A stretch of DNA of 64,000 nt, taken from assembly GCA_963805705.1 (NCBI GenBank), contig CAWDVH010000001.1:62001-126000 (forward strand). Reading direction: 5' to 3'. Within the stretch, counting starts at the first letter, position 1. Each line of letters opens with the position of its first letter. The notes under the pieces are model-generated. The model was not told where the DNA came from. It saw only the letters and a program-made list of their open reading frames with translations, and made no database searches. A program made the position numbers and the translations under genes. This DNA is from CAWDVH01 sp963805705. GTDB taxonomy: Bacteria > Actinomycetota > Actinomycetes > Streptosporangiales > Streptosporangiaceae. Shown piece after piece: positions 33,711-41,125 of the stretch.

Positions 33711-33833
33711 GGGCGGGGGAAAGTCATCAGCCATCCACCGTCCGGACCGGCCGCCCTGGGCACCCACGCACTGTGGTTCACGCCCCCCAGCAGCATGCCT
33801 GCCTCCTCCCGCCATCTCAGGTCCCACTACCCG

Positions 33834-34325
33834 TCAGATGTCACGCCATCGGATCTGATGCTGGCCTAGTGCGTCGGCTGCCTTCTCCGCGATATCGGCC
33901 GGCAGGTCAGCTTCGTCCAGGGAGGAGAAGGCGTCGAGTGCTGCCGGGCCGCGTCCCTGGGGGTGATAGCGGTACACGGCGATCTGGCCGCGCCTGGTCA
34001 GGGCCACACCGTAGGAGAGTCCGCTGGTGTGGCTGGTCGCGCCGCTGCGTGCTTCCTCGCCGGGCGCGACGAGCCACCGGCCGGTGAATGACTCCACCTG
34101 ATCGTAATCCTCGAATGTCGCGTCGAAGTGGCTGGTACCCGCGCCGGTCCTGACCCTGATGTCCTCCATGCGGTCATCGGGCGTGTGGATCGTCGGCAGA
34201 TAGAGACGCAGCGCCATGGTGACGAGATGGGACACGCTCTGCCGCGTCCGGCCGGCCGCCTGCTCGGCCCGTTCCCAGACCGCAGCATCCTCGTCGCGGA
34301 TATAGAGGGTCTTGTTAGCCGACAT
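33834..34325 (-). CDS. RHH-type / EXLDI-like protein
   Basis: A 163-residue protein. The N-terminus (NKTLYIRDEDAAVWERAEQAAGRTRQSVSHLVTMALRLYL) looks like a ribbon-helix-helix DNA-binding unit. The middle part (FEDYDQVESFTGRWLVAP) and the general layout resemble actinobacterial EXLDI proteins, whose function is unknown, but the C-terminal Glu-x-Leu-Asp-Ile motif is altered to RWRDI. It lies 11 bp downstream of a 47-codon ORF, and a 41-bp perfect palindrome is upstream of both. An autoregulator or toxin-antitoxin-like role is possible but unproven. Confidence 0.6.
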   Translation of the reverse strand: MSANKTLYIRDEDAAVWERAEQAAGRTRQSVSHLVTMALRLYLPTIHTPDDRMEDIRVRTGAGTSHFDATFEDYDQVESFTGRWLVAPGEEARSGATSHTSGLSYGVALTRRGQIAVYRYHPQGRGPAALDAFSSLDEADLPADIAEKAADALGQHQIRWRDI

Positions 34326-34336
34326 GGCGGTGAGAG

Positions 34337-34480
34337 TTACCGCTCCTCGGAGGCAGCAGGTCGCGGCAGAGCCTCGATGAGCGCCTCGATCACCCGCAAC
34401 TGGACCTGCTCTGACTTGAACGCGTTAACAACTTCCGCTGCGCGCTTCAGCAACTCGGACTTCAGCTTGAACTCGTTCAT
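34337..34480 (-). CDS. Small 47-residue protein, unknown
   Basis: This short ORF starts ATG at 34480 with AGAAAGG eight bases upstream and reads MNEFKLKSELLKRAAEVVNA, ending in a charged tail (PRPAASEER). It is predicted as two amphipathic helices and has no recognisable domain. It is co-directional with the RHH/EXLDI-like gene 11 bp downstream. Its start is 13 bp from a 41-bp palindrome whose centre contains a TATAGT -10-like box on this strand. The good ribosome site, the palindrome and the co-transcribed partner support a real gene. Confidence 0.6.
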   Translation of the reverse strand: MNEFKLKSELLKRAAEVVNAFKSEQVQLRVIEALIEALPRPAASEER

Positions 34481-34493
34481 GGCCTGAGCCTTT

Positions 34494-34534
34494 CTGCGTA
34501 GGTACCACGTATACTATACGTGGTACCTACGCAG
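34494..34534. promoter_or_regulatory. 41-bp perfect palindrome operator
   Basis: Perfect 20-bp inverted arms surround one central base (C at 34514). The left arm starts CTGCGTAGGTACC and ends CACGTATA. It is AT-rich in the middle and overlaps the probable -10 (TATAGT, minus strand) of the small gene. Such perfection implies a dimer- or tetramer-bound operator, most simply for the adjacent RHH protein. Confidence 0.75.
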
Positions 34535-34613
34535 AGGAGAGGCAGGTCAGGCCGACGCAGCCGGTTGCCGTTCCGGGCGCAACGAAAACGCGATCACTAG
34601 CCGTGCTCTCCGC

Positions 34614-35216
34614 TCACTTCCCCCAGCCGGGGTCGCGGCCAGACAGCCCCAGCAGGCGGTCCAGGGGCGATGCCTGGTCGGAGACGGCGACCCGGTTCCC
34701 GAATGCCTTGCCGTCGCCCTGGTAGTCATCGGTGAGCATGCCGGGCGCGAAGTCCAGCGATTCGGCGGCCGCGGCGGCCGGGGGCGACCAGCGCTGGCCG
34801 GTGGCCGTGGCCAGGTCCCAGCCGTGCACCAGGTACTCCCAGAGGATCATGCCGAGCGCGAGCTCGCCCGGCATGGCGCTGTCCCCGAGCCGCAGCGGGC
34901 GGTCGGCCGCGCCGGCGCCCAGGGATCGAGCGAGGCTGCCGGACGCGGCCCGTACCGCCGCGGCCGCGTCGGCGGGCGCGGCGGGGGCGGAGTATCCGTC
35001 GATGCTGGCCAGCGGCGCCTGGCCGCCCGGATCGGCGAATCCCTCGGCGAAGGTAGTCAGCCAGCCCAGCACGTGATCACGCAGCTGCGCCACGTCGAAT
35101 TTGGTGCAGGGGGTCGGATCGTGCAGTTGCCCGGGGGTGATGCCGTCCATGACCGGTGCGAGGTCGGCGAGAACGGCGATCAGGAGGTCGGTGGTCTTGT
35201 CCGTTGAGGTGCTCAT
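34614..35216 (-). CDS. TIGR03086-type DinB-fold metal-binding protein
   Basis: A 200-residue member of the mycothiol/maleylpyruvate-isomerase-like family TIGR03086. GITPGQLHDPTPCTKFDVAQLRDHVLGWL contains the first conserved His, and ILWEYLVHGWDLATATGQ the metal-ligand His and Asp. DLLGL-type ends (PLDRLLGLSGRDPGW) are typical. The start at ATG 35216 avoids an upstream extension that overlaps the divergent AraC gene. The function is unknown. Confidence 0.85.
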   Translation of the reverse strand: MSTSTDKTTDLLIAVLADLAPVMDGITPGQLHDPTPCTKFDVAQLRDHVLGWLTTFAEGFADPGGQAPLASIDGYSAPAAPADAAAAVRAASGSLARSLGAGAADRPLRLGDSAMPGELALGMILWEYLVHGWDLATATGQRWSPPAAAAAESLDFAPGMLTDDYQGDGKAFGNRVAVSDQASPLDRLLGLSGRDPGWGK

Positions 35217-35289
35217 GCCGACCACGGTACGGAGGCAGGCCCCGCCGGGCTTGAAGATTCGCGTCACCGGTGTCGCTAGGGTCACAGGG

Positions 35290-36216
35290 GTGAGCACTTC
35301 CGGGCCGGATCCAGTGGAGCAGGACAGTCGCGGGATCCTGGATCCATGGCTGCTGCGCCAGCAGGTTCGCCTGACCCGGTACCCGCCGGGCCCGGCCCTG
35401 ACCGGGCTGGTCGACCGGTTCTGGGCGGTGGGGTGGGACCTGCCGCCCGGTGCGGTCCACCGCCAGCAGGTGCTGACCCATCCGGGTGCCAACCTCAGCG
35501 TGGGCCACCCCGACGCCGAGGCGAGCCCGGGCCCGGCCGGGCCGATCGAAGCGCGGCTGAACGGCGTCGCGCGCGGCCTGAGCACCCGCGTCCTGACCGG
35601 CCGGGGCTGGACAGTCGCGGCGATGACCACGCCCGGCGGGCTGGGCGCGTTCATCACCGGGTCGGCGGCCCGGTTCACCGACCGGATCGTCCCGCTGGGC
35701 GCGGCCACCGGCACGGACGAGGCGGCGCTGGTCCGGCTCCTGCGCGACGAGCCGGAGGAGGCCGCGCGGGTCAGCTTGCTGGCCAGCGCGCTGGAGCAGG
35801 CGGCGCATCCCCGCCGGGTACCGGCGGCCCGCCGGGTGGCCGAGGTGGCCAGGCTGGCCGAGACCAACCGGTCGCTGCGCCGGCTCAGTGACCTGTGCGA
35901 GATCGCCGATACCGGCCAGCGGACCCTGCAGCGGATGTTCCTGCACTACGCGGGCGTGTCGCCGACCTGGGTACTGCGCCGGTACCGGCTGCTGGACGCG
36001 GCTGAGGCGGTCCGCGGCGGCGAGCGGGTGTCGTGGGCAGATGTAGCCGCCGACCTCGGGTACTCCGATCAGGCCCACCTGACTCGCGACTTCCGCGCCG
36101 CCATCGGCCAGACCCCGGCGGCCTATGCGCAGTCGCAGCCGCCCGCCGGCCAGACCGAGCGCCCCATGACGTCGGGCCCGCGCGCCGGCCGCAGCGGCCG
36201 GCCGGGCCAGAATTAG
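35290..36216 (+). CDS. AraC-family transcriptional regulator
   Basis: A 308-residue regulator. The N-terminal 170 residues form the DUF6597-type sensing region (YPPGPALTGLVDRFWAVGWDLPPG, HPGANLSVGHP). The C-terminal AraC domain has two HTH motifs (LSDLCEIADTGQRTLQRMFLHYAGVSPTWVLRRYRL; WADVAADLGYSDQAHLTRDFRAAIGQTPAAY). The GTG start is at 35290. It is divergent from the DinB-fold gene across 73 bp and probably controls it. A dispersed hairpin element follows its stop. Confidence 0.9.
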   Translation: MSTSGPDPVEQDSRGILDPWLLRQQVRLTRYPPGPALTGLVDRFWAVGWDLPPGAVHRQQVLTHPGANLSVGHPDAEASPGPAGPIEARLNGVARGLSTRVLTGRGWTVAAMTTPGGLGAFITGSAARFTDRIVPLGAATGTDEAALVRLLRDEPEEAARVSLLASALEQAAHPRRVPAARRVAEVARLAETNRSLRRLSDLCEIADTGQRTLQRMFLHYAGVSPTWVLRRYRLLDAAEAVRGGERVSWADVAADLGYSDQAHLTRDFRAAIGQTPAAYAQSQPPAGQTERPMTSGPRAGRSGRPGQN

Positions 36217-36231
36217 ATGCCAGGAAATAGG

Positions 36232-36568
36232 GCGAGGCCCCTCCATGTATGAGATGCAGGGGCCTCGCTCGGCTTTGCCAGGCGGGTACGCCGATCGCTC
36301 GGCTACCTGCCCCGCGCGGGCCGCCACTGTCGCCGACACCCGCCGCAAGCTCCGGTCTCCCGGCTCTTGCTGCGTCTCGAAGTTGCCTCCGAGGTGGCCC
36401 CGTCTCTTGTGGTAAATGCAGTTCTACTGCCTCGCGCCGACGCGGCACAAGGGGTCTCCGTTCACCATTTCAAGATTCTTTAGCCGTCCACAAGACACAT
36501 GCCGTTATCCACCAAGTCGGCTGATTGTCCACCGAGAATCCACAGGTCAGTCCACAGGACGGTGCACA
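36232..36568. repeat. Dispersed non-coding element, copy B, with five DnaA-box-like motifs
   Basis: This occupies most of the 405-bp gene-free stretch 36217-36621. It starts with a hairpin (GCGAGGCCCCTCCAT, loop GTATGAG, 36232-36268, one mismatch). It then has the same ordered blocks as 19149-19593 (TTCTACTGCCTC, GGCACAAGGGGT, GATTCTTT). DnaA-box-like 9-mers follow at 36484 (CCGTCCACA), 36505 (TTATCCACC), 36525 (TTGTCCACC), 36536 (GAATCCACA) and 36548 (CAGTCCACA). Spacings 21, 31 and 12 between equivalent boxes are identical to copy A. No coding potential is credible. Confidence 0.8.
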
Positions 36569-36621
36569 ACTCAGGCCAGTGGGGGCGCCGCCGGCACACT
36601 GTCTGCGGGGCTGTCTGCGGG

Positions 36622-37641
36622 CTAGCCGGAGCGCGACCGGAGCGCGGCGACCAGCGCCGGGATGACCTCGTTCAGGTCGCCGATCACGGCGTAGTCGGCG
36701 TGGGCGATGATCGGGGCGTCCGGGTCAGTATTGACCGCCACGATGTGCTTGGCGCTCAGGCAGCCGGCCATGTGCTGGATGGCACCGCTGATCCCGCAGG
36801 CGAGGTACAGCTCCGGTGAGATACGGGTGCCGGTCTGGCCCACCTGCTGCCGGTGCGGGCGCCAGCCCTGGCTGGTGACCACGCGCGAGACTCCCACCGC
36901 CGCGTCCAGCAGCCCGGCGAGCTCCTCCAGCGCGCCGAACCCCTCCGGGCCGCCGACGCCGCGCCCGCCGCCGATGACCACCCTGGCCGTGGCCAGCGAG
37001 ATTCCCCCGGTCCGCTCGGCCGACTCGGTCGCGCAGACCTGCAGGTCGCTGTCGCGCAGCTCGGGGCGGTGCACCAGGACACGGACCGTCGCGGCGGCGT
37101 CCACGGCCACGGTGTCCGCCGCCACGGTGTCCGCCGCCACGGTGTCCGCCGCCACCGCGTCCACGGCCACGGTCAGCAGCGCGGGCGACGCCTCAAGCAC
37201 CGCATCTTCCAGCAGGCTTCCCGCCCAGCGGTGCCGGACCAGCTCGACCTCGGCCGGGGCGGTGCGGCGGGCGGCGGCGCAGTTCGCGGCCATCGGCTGG
37301 CCGGTCATGGCGGCCAGATGGGCCATCACCTCACTGCCCCGGTCGGTCCCGGCCGCGGCGACGCCGGTCGCCGACGAGACGGTGATCAGCTCAGCCAGGG
37401 CCCGCGCCCAGGCGGCCGGCGCATAGCCAGCCGCGGCCAGCCGCGGCGACTCGATCACGTAGGCATCGGCGGCGCCGCACCCGGCCAGCACCGGCACGGG
37501 CACCGTGTCCGCGGGCCCGGCCAGAACGGCGGCCAGGTCCTCCCCGGCCGACTGCGCCAGCTCCCTGGCCAGGGTCAGGGCCCGCAGCGACGCATCGGCC
37601 AGGCCGGTCCCCTCGCGCTCCACCAGGCACAGCACGGTCAC
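36622..37641 (-). CDS. etfA: Electron transfer flavoprotein alpha subunit
   Basis: A 339-residue EtfA. The C-terminal FAD domain is clear: VVIGGGRGVGGPEGF, SRVVTSQGWRPHRQQVGQTGTRISPELYLACGISGAIQH and HIVAVNTDPDAPI. It accepts electrons from the flavoprotein dehydrogenase encoded upstream and passes them to ETF:quinone oxidoreductase. Three perfect 15-bp repeats (37111-37155) encode repeated Ala-Ala-Asp-Thr-Val at residues about 160-175, in a surface linker. The GTG start overlaps the etfB stop. It is the last gene of the leftward operon. Confidence 0.93.
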   Translation of the reverse strand: MTVLCLVEREGTGLADASLRALTLARELAQSAGEDLAAVLAGPADTVPVPVLAGCGAADAYVIESPRLAAAGYAPAAWARALAELITVSSATGVAAAGTDRGSEVMAHLAAMTGQPMAANCAAARRTAPAEVELVRHRWAGSLLEDAVLEASPALLTVAVDAVAADTVAADTVAADTVAVDAAATVRVLVHRPELRDSDLQVCATESAERTGGISLATARVVIGGGRGVGGPEGFGALEELAGLLDAAVGVSRVVTSQGWRPHRQQVGQTGTRISPELYLACGISGAIQHMAGCLSAKHIVAVNTDPDAPIIAHADYAVIGDLNEVIPALVAALRSRSG

Positions 37642-38474
37642 GGCAGCACCCCCAGCTCATCGAGCAGCTGCACCAGGGCCGGCACGGCACCGGGGCCGGT
37701 CCCCAGGACCTGCGCCCGCTTGCGCTCGCCCTGCGGAACCCGCAGCCGCTGCGTGCGCAGGCCCTCGGCCTGCCAGTGCGGCGCAAAGCGCTCGATCACC
37801 GCCCGTTTCGCCCGCAGCCGGCCCGGCAGCGACGGGTACCTCGGCAGGTTGATGCCCTCCTTGACACTCACCACGGCCGGCAGCGGGACGTCGAAGGTCT
37901 CCTGCGTGCCCCGGTACTCCCGCCGTGCCCGCGCCCGCGGCCCGGCCCCGCCATCCGCTCCCCCGCCGCCGGCCGCCCCGCCACCGCCACCCGCTTCATC
38001 ACCGCCGGCCGGTATCTCGAGTTCCTTGATCCCGGTCACGCACGGCAGCCCGAGCGCATGGGCCACCCGGACGGGCACCTGGTAGTCGCCCGTATCTGCC
38101 GCCTCGTTGCCAAACAGCAGCAGGTCGTAACCGCCGTCCGGGCCCTCAGCCCGCCGCCGGGCCGCATCGGCGATAGCCGCCGCCGTCGCGATCGGCCCCC
38201 ACGGGCGGCCGTCGGTTTCCAGCAGCACGCCATGACCGGCGCCCAGCGCCAGCATGTCCCGCAGCTGATCGGCCGCCTCCGGCGGACCGAGGGTCAGCGC
38301 GGTGACGCTGCCGCCGAGCCGCCCGACGATCCGGACGGCTTCCTCGACCGCGCATTCCTCATGCGGGCTGACCGTGAACCCGGACATGCGGGTGTCGACA
38401 TCCTGCCCGTCCGGGGTCACGACGATCTTCCCGCCGACCATCGGGACCCGCTTGACGCAGACCAGGATCTCCAT
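37638..38474 (-). CDS. etfB: Electron transfer flavoprotein beta subunit
   Basis: A 278-residue EtfB: MEILVCVKRVPMVGGKIVV, the AMP-site segment LLLFGNEAADTGDYQVPVRVAHALG, and the C-terminal LPAVVSVKEGINLPRYPSLPGRLRAKR recognition loop region. A Gly/Ala-rich insertion of about 20 residues sits near residue 180, where usual EtfB proteins have a short beta turn, so it is slightly longer than the typical 255-265. It starts 5 bp after the dehydrogenase stop, and etfA follows with GTGA overlap. Confidence 0.92.
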   Translation of the reverse strand: MEILVCVKRVPMVGGKIVVTPDGQDVDTRMSGFTVSPHEECAVEEAVRIVGRLGGSVTALTLGPPEAADQLRDMLALGAGHGVLLETDGRPWGPIATAAAIADAARRRAEGPDGGYDLLLFGNEAADTGDYQVPVRVAHALGLPCVTGIKELEIPAGGDEAGGGGGAAGGGGADGGAGPRARARREYRGTQETFDVPLPAVVSVKEGINLPRYPSLPGRLRAKRAVIERFAPHWQAEGLRTQRLRVPQGERKRAQVLGTGPGAVPALVQLLDELGVLP

Positions 38475-38479
38475 CGCGG

Positions 38480-40999
38480 TCAGCGCCTGACCCGCTCGTT
38501 GTCCGGGTCGAAGAGCGGTACCGCGCCGGCCACGGCCACGGTCACCGGGTACTGCTCCCCCATGTACTCCACGGCGAGCTGGTACCCGGCCACCGCGTGC
38601 GCGGCCGGCAGGTACGCCATCAGCAGGTGCTTGCCGACCGACGGGCCGGACCCGGCGCTGGTCACATACGAGGGCCGTCCCTTGGCGTCGACCAGCCGCT
38701 CGCCGGCCAGCGTCAGGATGGGCTCGCCGCCCATCATGTAGCGCAGCTGCCCGGACGCCGACGTGTGATCGTCGACCGTCAGCGTGCACAGCACCGCGCT
38801 CGGCCCGGCGGCCCGCTGCCCCAGGTAGGCCGCCCGGCCGACGAAGTCCTGCTGCTTGACCGACGGGCGCGCCATCCCGGCCTCGACCAGGGTGTAGCTG
38901 GCGTCCAGCTCGTCCCCGTAGGAGCGGTAGCCCTTCTCCAGCCGGCCGGTGGTCCCGTAGACGCCGATGCCGACCGGGACCAGCCCGTGACCCTGTCCTG
39001 CGGTCCAGATCGTGTCCCACGCCCTGGCGCCCTGCTCGATGGGCACGTGCAGCTCCCAGCCCAGCTCGCCGACGTAGGAGATACGCGAGGCCAGCACGGT
39101 CACCCCGCCCAGCTCCACCCGGGCGCAGGTCCCGAAGCGGAATCCGTCGTGCGACACGTCATCGCCGGTCACCGACTGGAGCACGTCACGGGCCCGCGGC
39201 CCCCACAGGCCCAGCGTCGTCCAGGCCGAGGTCAGGTCGGCGACCGCCGCGCTCCCGTCGTCCGGGAGATGATCGGAGATCCACTTGAGGTCCATCATGC
39301 CCGTGGCTCCGCCGGTGACCACGCGGAACCGGCGCGGCCCGAGCCGCATGATGGTCAGGTCCGCCCGCACCCCGCCGGCCTCATCGAGCAGCGAGGTGTA
39401 GACGACCCGGCCGGGCCGCACGTCCATCTGCGCGACGGCGAGCTTCTGCACGGCGGCCAGCGCGCCGGGCCCGGTGATGTCGAAGATGGCGAACGCGGAC
39501 AGGTCCACCAGGCCGCAGCCGTCCCGCAGGGCCAGGTGCTCGGCGTTGATGATCGGCGACCACCAGCGCGACTCCCACTCCGCCTCGCGCTCCATCAGGC
39601 GCCCGGCGTACCGCTCGAGCAGGCCCTCATTGGCGGCATACCAGAACGGCCGCTCCCATCCCGCGGTCTCGAAGAACACCGCCCCCAGATCCCGCTCGCG
39701 CTGGTAGGCCGGGCTGAGCCGCAGCGGCCGCCCCGATTCCCACTGCTCCGCCGGGTGGACGATCCCGTACATCTTGTTGAAGCCCTCGCGCGCCCGCGCC
39801 GTGACGTGCGCCGTGGTGCGCTGATGGTCGTAGAACCGCGAGATGTCGGCCTCGTGGATGTCGATCTGCGGCGTGACGCCGCTCATCCACTCGGCCACCG
39901 CCCGGCCGATCCCCGGCCCTTCCTTGATCCAGCTCGCGGCGACGGCCCACAGGCCGGGAACCTCCGGGGTCTCCCCCAGCGCCGGGTGCCCGTCGGGCGT
40001 CATGGAGATAAGGCCATTAATTGCATAACGGATGCCAGCGCGCTCATCACCCAGCAAATCCGGCATGAGCTCCAGGGCCTGCAAAAGCTGCGGGTCGAAG
40101 TCATCCTGGGTGAACGGCATCTCCGTGGGCGACAGGGCGGATTCCTCGATGGACGGAATGTCGTCGGGCGCGATGATGATGGGCCGGTGCGCATACGAGC
40201 CGACTTCCATGTCGCCGCCGTGCTGGCGCTCGTACATATTGGTGTCCACGTCCCGGACGATCGGGTACTCGATTTCCCCGGCGGTCTGCGCGAACAGCTC
40301 GATCGGCCCGACGCTGATCATCTGGTGCACGATCGGGGTGAGCGGGATCCGCGCTCCGGCCATCCGGGCGATCCGCGGGCTCCAGACCCCGCAGCAGATC
40401 GCGCAGACGTCGGTCTCGATGTCGCCCTTGCTGGTGCGCACGGCGCTGACCTGGCCACCAGGCCCCTTGTCGATGCCGAGCACCTCGGCCCCGGCCAGCA
40501 CGTGCAGCGCGCCAAGTTCCTGGGCGTGCTCGCGCATCAGCGTCCCGGCGCGCAGCGAGTCGACCACCCCGACCGTCGGGAAGTGCGCCCCGCCCAGGAT
40601 CACGGACTCATCCAGGTAGGGGACCAGTTTCTTGATCTCGGCGGGCGTCAGCACCCGGGCCGGTATGCCCCATGCCTTCGCCGCCGTGCAGCGCCGGAGC
40701 AGCTCCTGCATGCGCTCCTGCGTGCGCGCGACCTCGATCCCGCCGCTCTGCGTGAAGACGCCGAGTTCCTGGTACTGCTCGGTGCTGTCGCGGGTCAGCT
40801 CCATCATCATCTTGGAGTACTCGATCGGGAAGATGAAGTTGGAGGCGTGGCCGGTCGAGCCGCCGGGGTTGGGCATCGGGCCCTTGTCGACGAGCACGAT
40901 GTCGCGCCAGCCGAGCCGGGCGAGGTGATACGCCAGGCTGTTGCCCACGATTCCCGCGCCGACGATGACGACGCTGGCCCGGCTGGGGATGTCACTCAT
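38480..40999 (-). CDS. Dimethylglycine/sarcosine dehydrogenase-like FAD oxidoreductase with GcvT domain
   Basis: An 839-residue two-domain enzyme. Residues 1-400 are a DAO-type FAD domain (VVIVGAGIVGNSLAYHLARLG) with GGSTGHASNF, where His51 aligns with the His that covalently holds FAD in DMGDH and sarcosine dehydrogenase (usual motif STWHAAG). Residues 430-839 are an aminomethyltransferase GcvT module (DGCGLVDLSAFAIFDITGPGA, ISYVGELGWELHVP, GRLEKGYRSYGDELD). The enzyme oxidises an N-methyl group and hands it to tetrahydrofolate as methylene-THF, with electrons going to the ETF encoded just downstream. The exact amine is unknown. Confidence 0.9.
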   Translation of the reverse strand: MSDIPSRASVVIVGAGIVGNSLAYHLARLGWRDIVLVDKGPMPNPGGSTGHASNFIFPIEYSKMMMELTRDSTEQYQELGVFTQSGGIEVARTQERMQELLRRCTAAKAWGIPARVLTPAEIKKLVPYLDESVILGGAHFPTVGVVDSLRAGTLMREHAQELGALHVLAGAEVLGIDKGPGGQVSAVRTSKGDIETDVCAICCGVWSPRIARMAGARIPLTPIVHQMISVGPIELFAQTAGEIEYPIVRDVDTNMYERQHGGDMEVGSYAHRPIIIAPDDIPSIEESALSPTEMPFTQDDFDPQLLQALELMPDLLGDERAGIRYAINGLISMTPDGHPALGETPEVPGLWAVAASWIKEGPGIGRAVAEWMSGVTPQIDIHEADISRFYDHQRTTAHVTARAREGFNKMYGIVHPAEQWESGRPLRLSPAYQRERDLGAVFFETAGWERPFWYAANEGLLERYAGRLMEREAEWESRWWSPIINAEHLALRDGCGLVDLSAFAIFDITGPGALAAVQKLAVAQMDVRPGRVVYTSLLDEAGGVRADLTIMRLGPRRFRVVTGGATGMMDLKWISDHLPDDGSAAVADLTSAWTTLGLWGPRARDVLQSVTGDDVSHDGFRFGTCARVELGGVTVLASRISYVGELGWELHVPIEQGARAWDTIWTAGQGHGLVPVGIGVYGTTGRLEKGYRSYGDELDASYTLVEAGMARPSVKQQDFVGRAAYLGQRAAGPSAVLCTLTVDDHTSASGQLRYMMGGEPILTLAGERLVDAKGRPSYVTSAGSGPSVGKHLLMAYLPAAHAVAGYQLAVEYMGEQYPVTVAVAGAVPLFDPDNERVRR

Positions 41000-41051
41000 G
41001 CAGCTGCTTCCCGTCCCTGGTTGACTCGCATTCCATCACGCCGCGAAGCCG

Positions 41052-41095
41052 AGCCGACCCCGCCCGCCACCGGGAGGCGGCGGGTGGGGTCGGCT
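41052..41095. terminator. 17-bp-arm GC hairpin between permease and dehydrogenase
   Basis: Arms 41052-41068 (AGCCGACCCCGCCCGCC) and 41079-41095 pair over 17 bp with one G:T mismatch around a 10-base loop. It has no T-run in either direction. On the leftward transcript it separates the permease from the dehydrogenase-etf genes. It may reduce read-through or protect the 3' end of the upstream mRNA. Confidence 0.5.
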
Positions 41096-41125
41096 GGGCC
41101 TGCACAAACGCTATACCTGCGCCAG

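Noticed and set aside
41052..41095. Classical rho-independent terminator
   Set aside because: The stem is strong but lacks a T-run in either direction, so I list it only as a hairpin with possible termination or mRNA-stabilising role.
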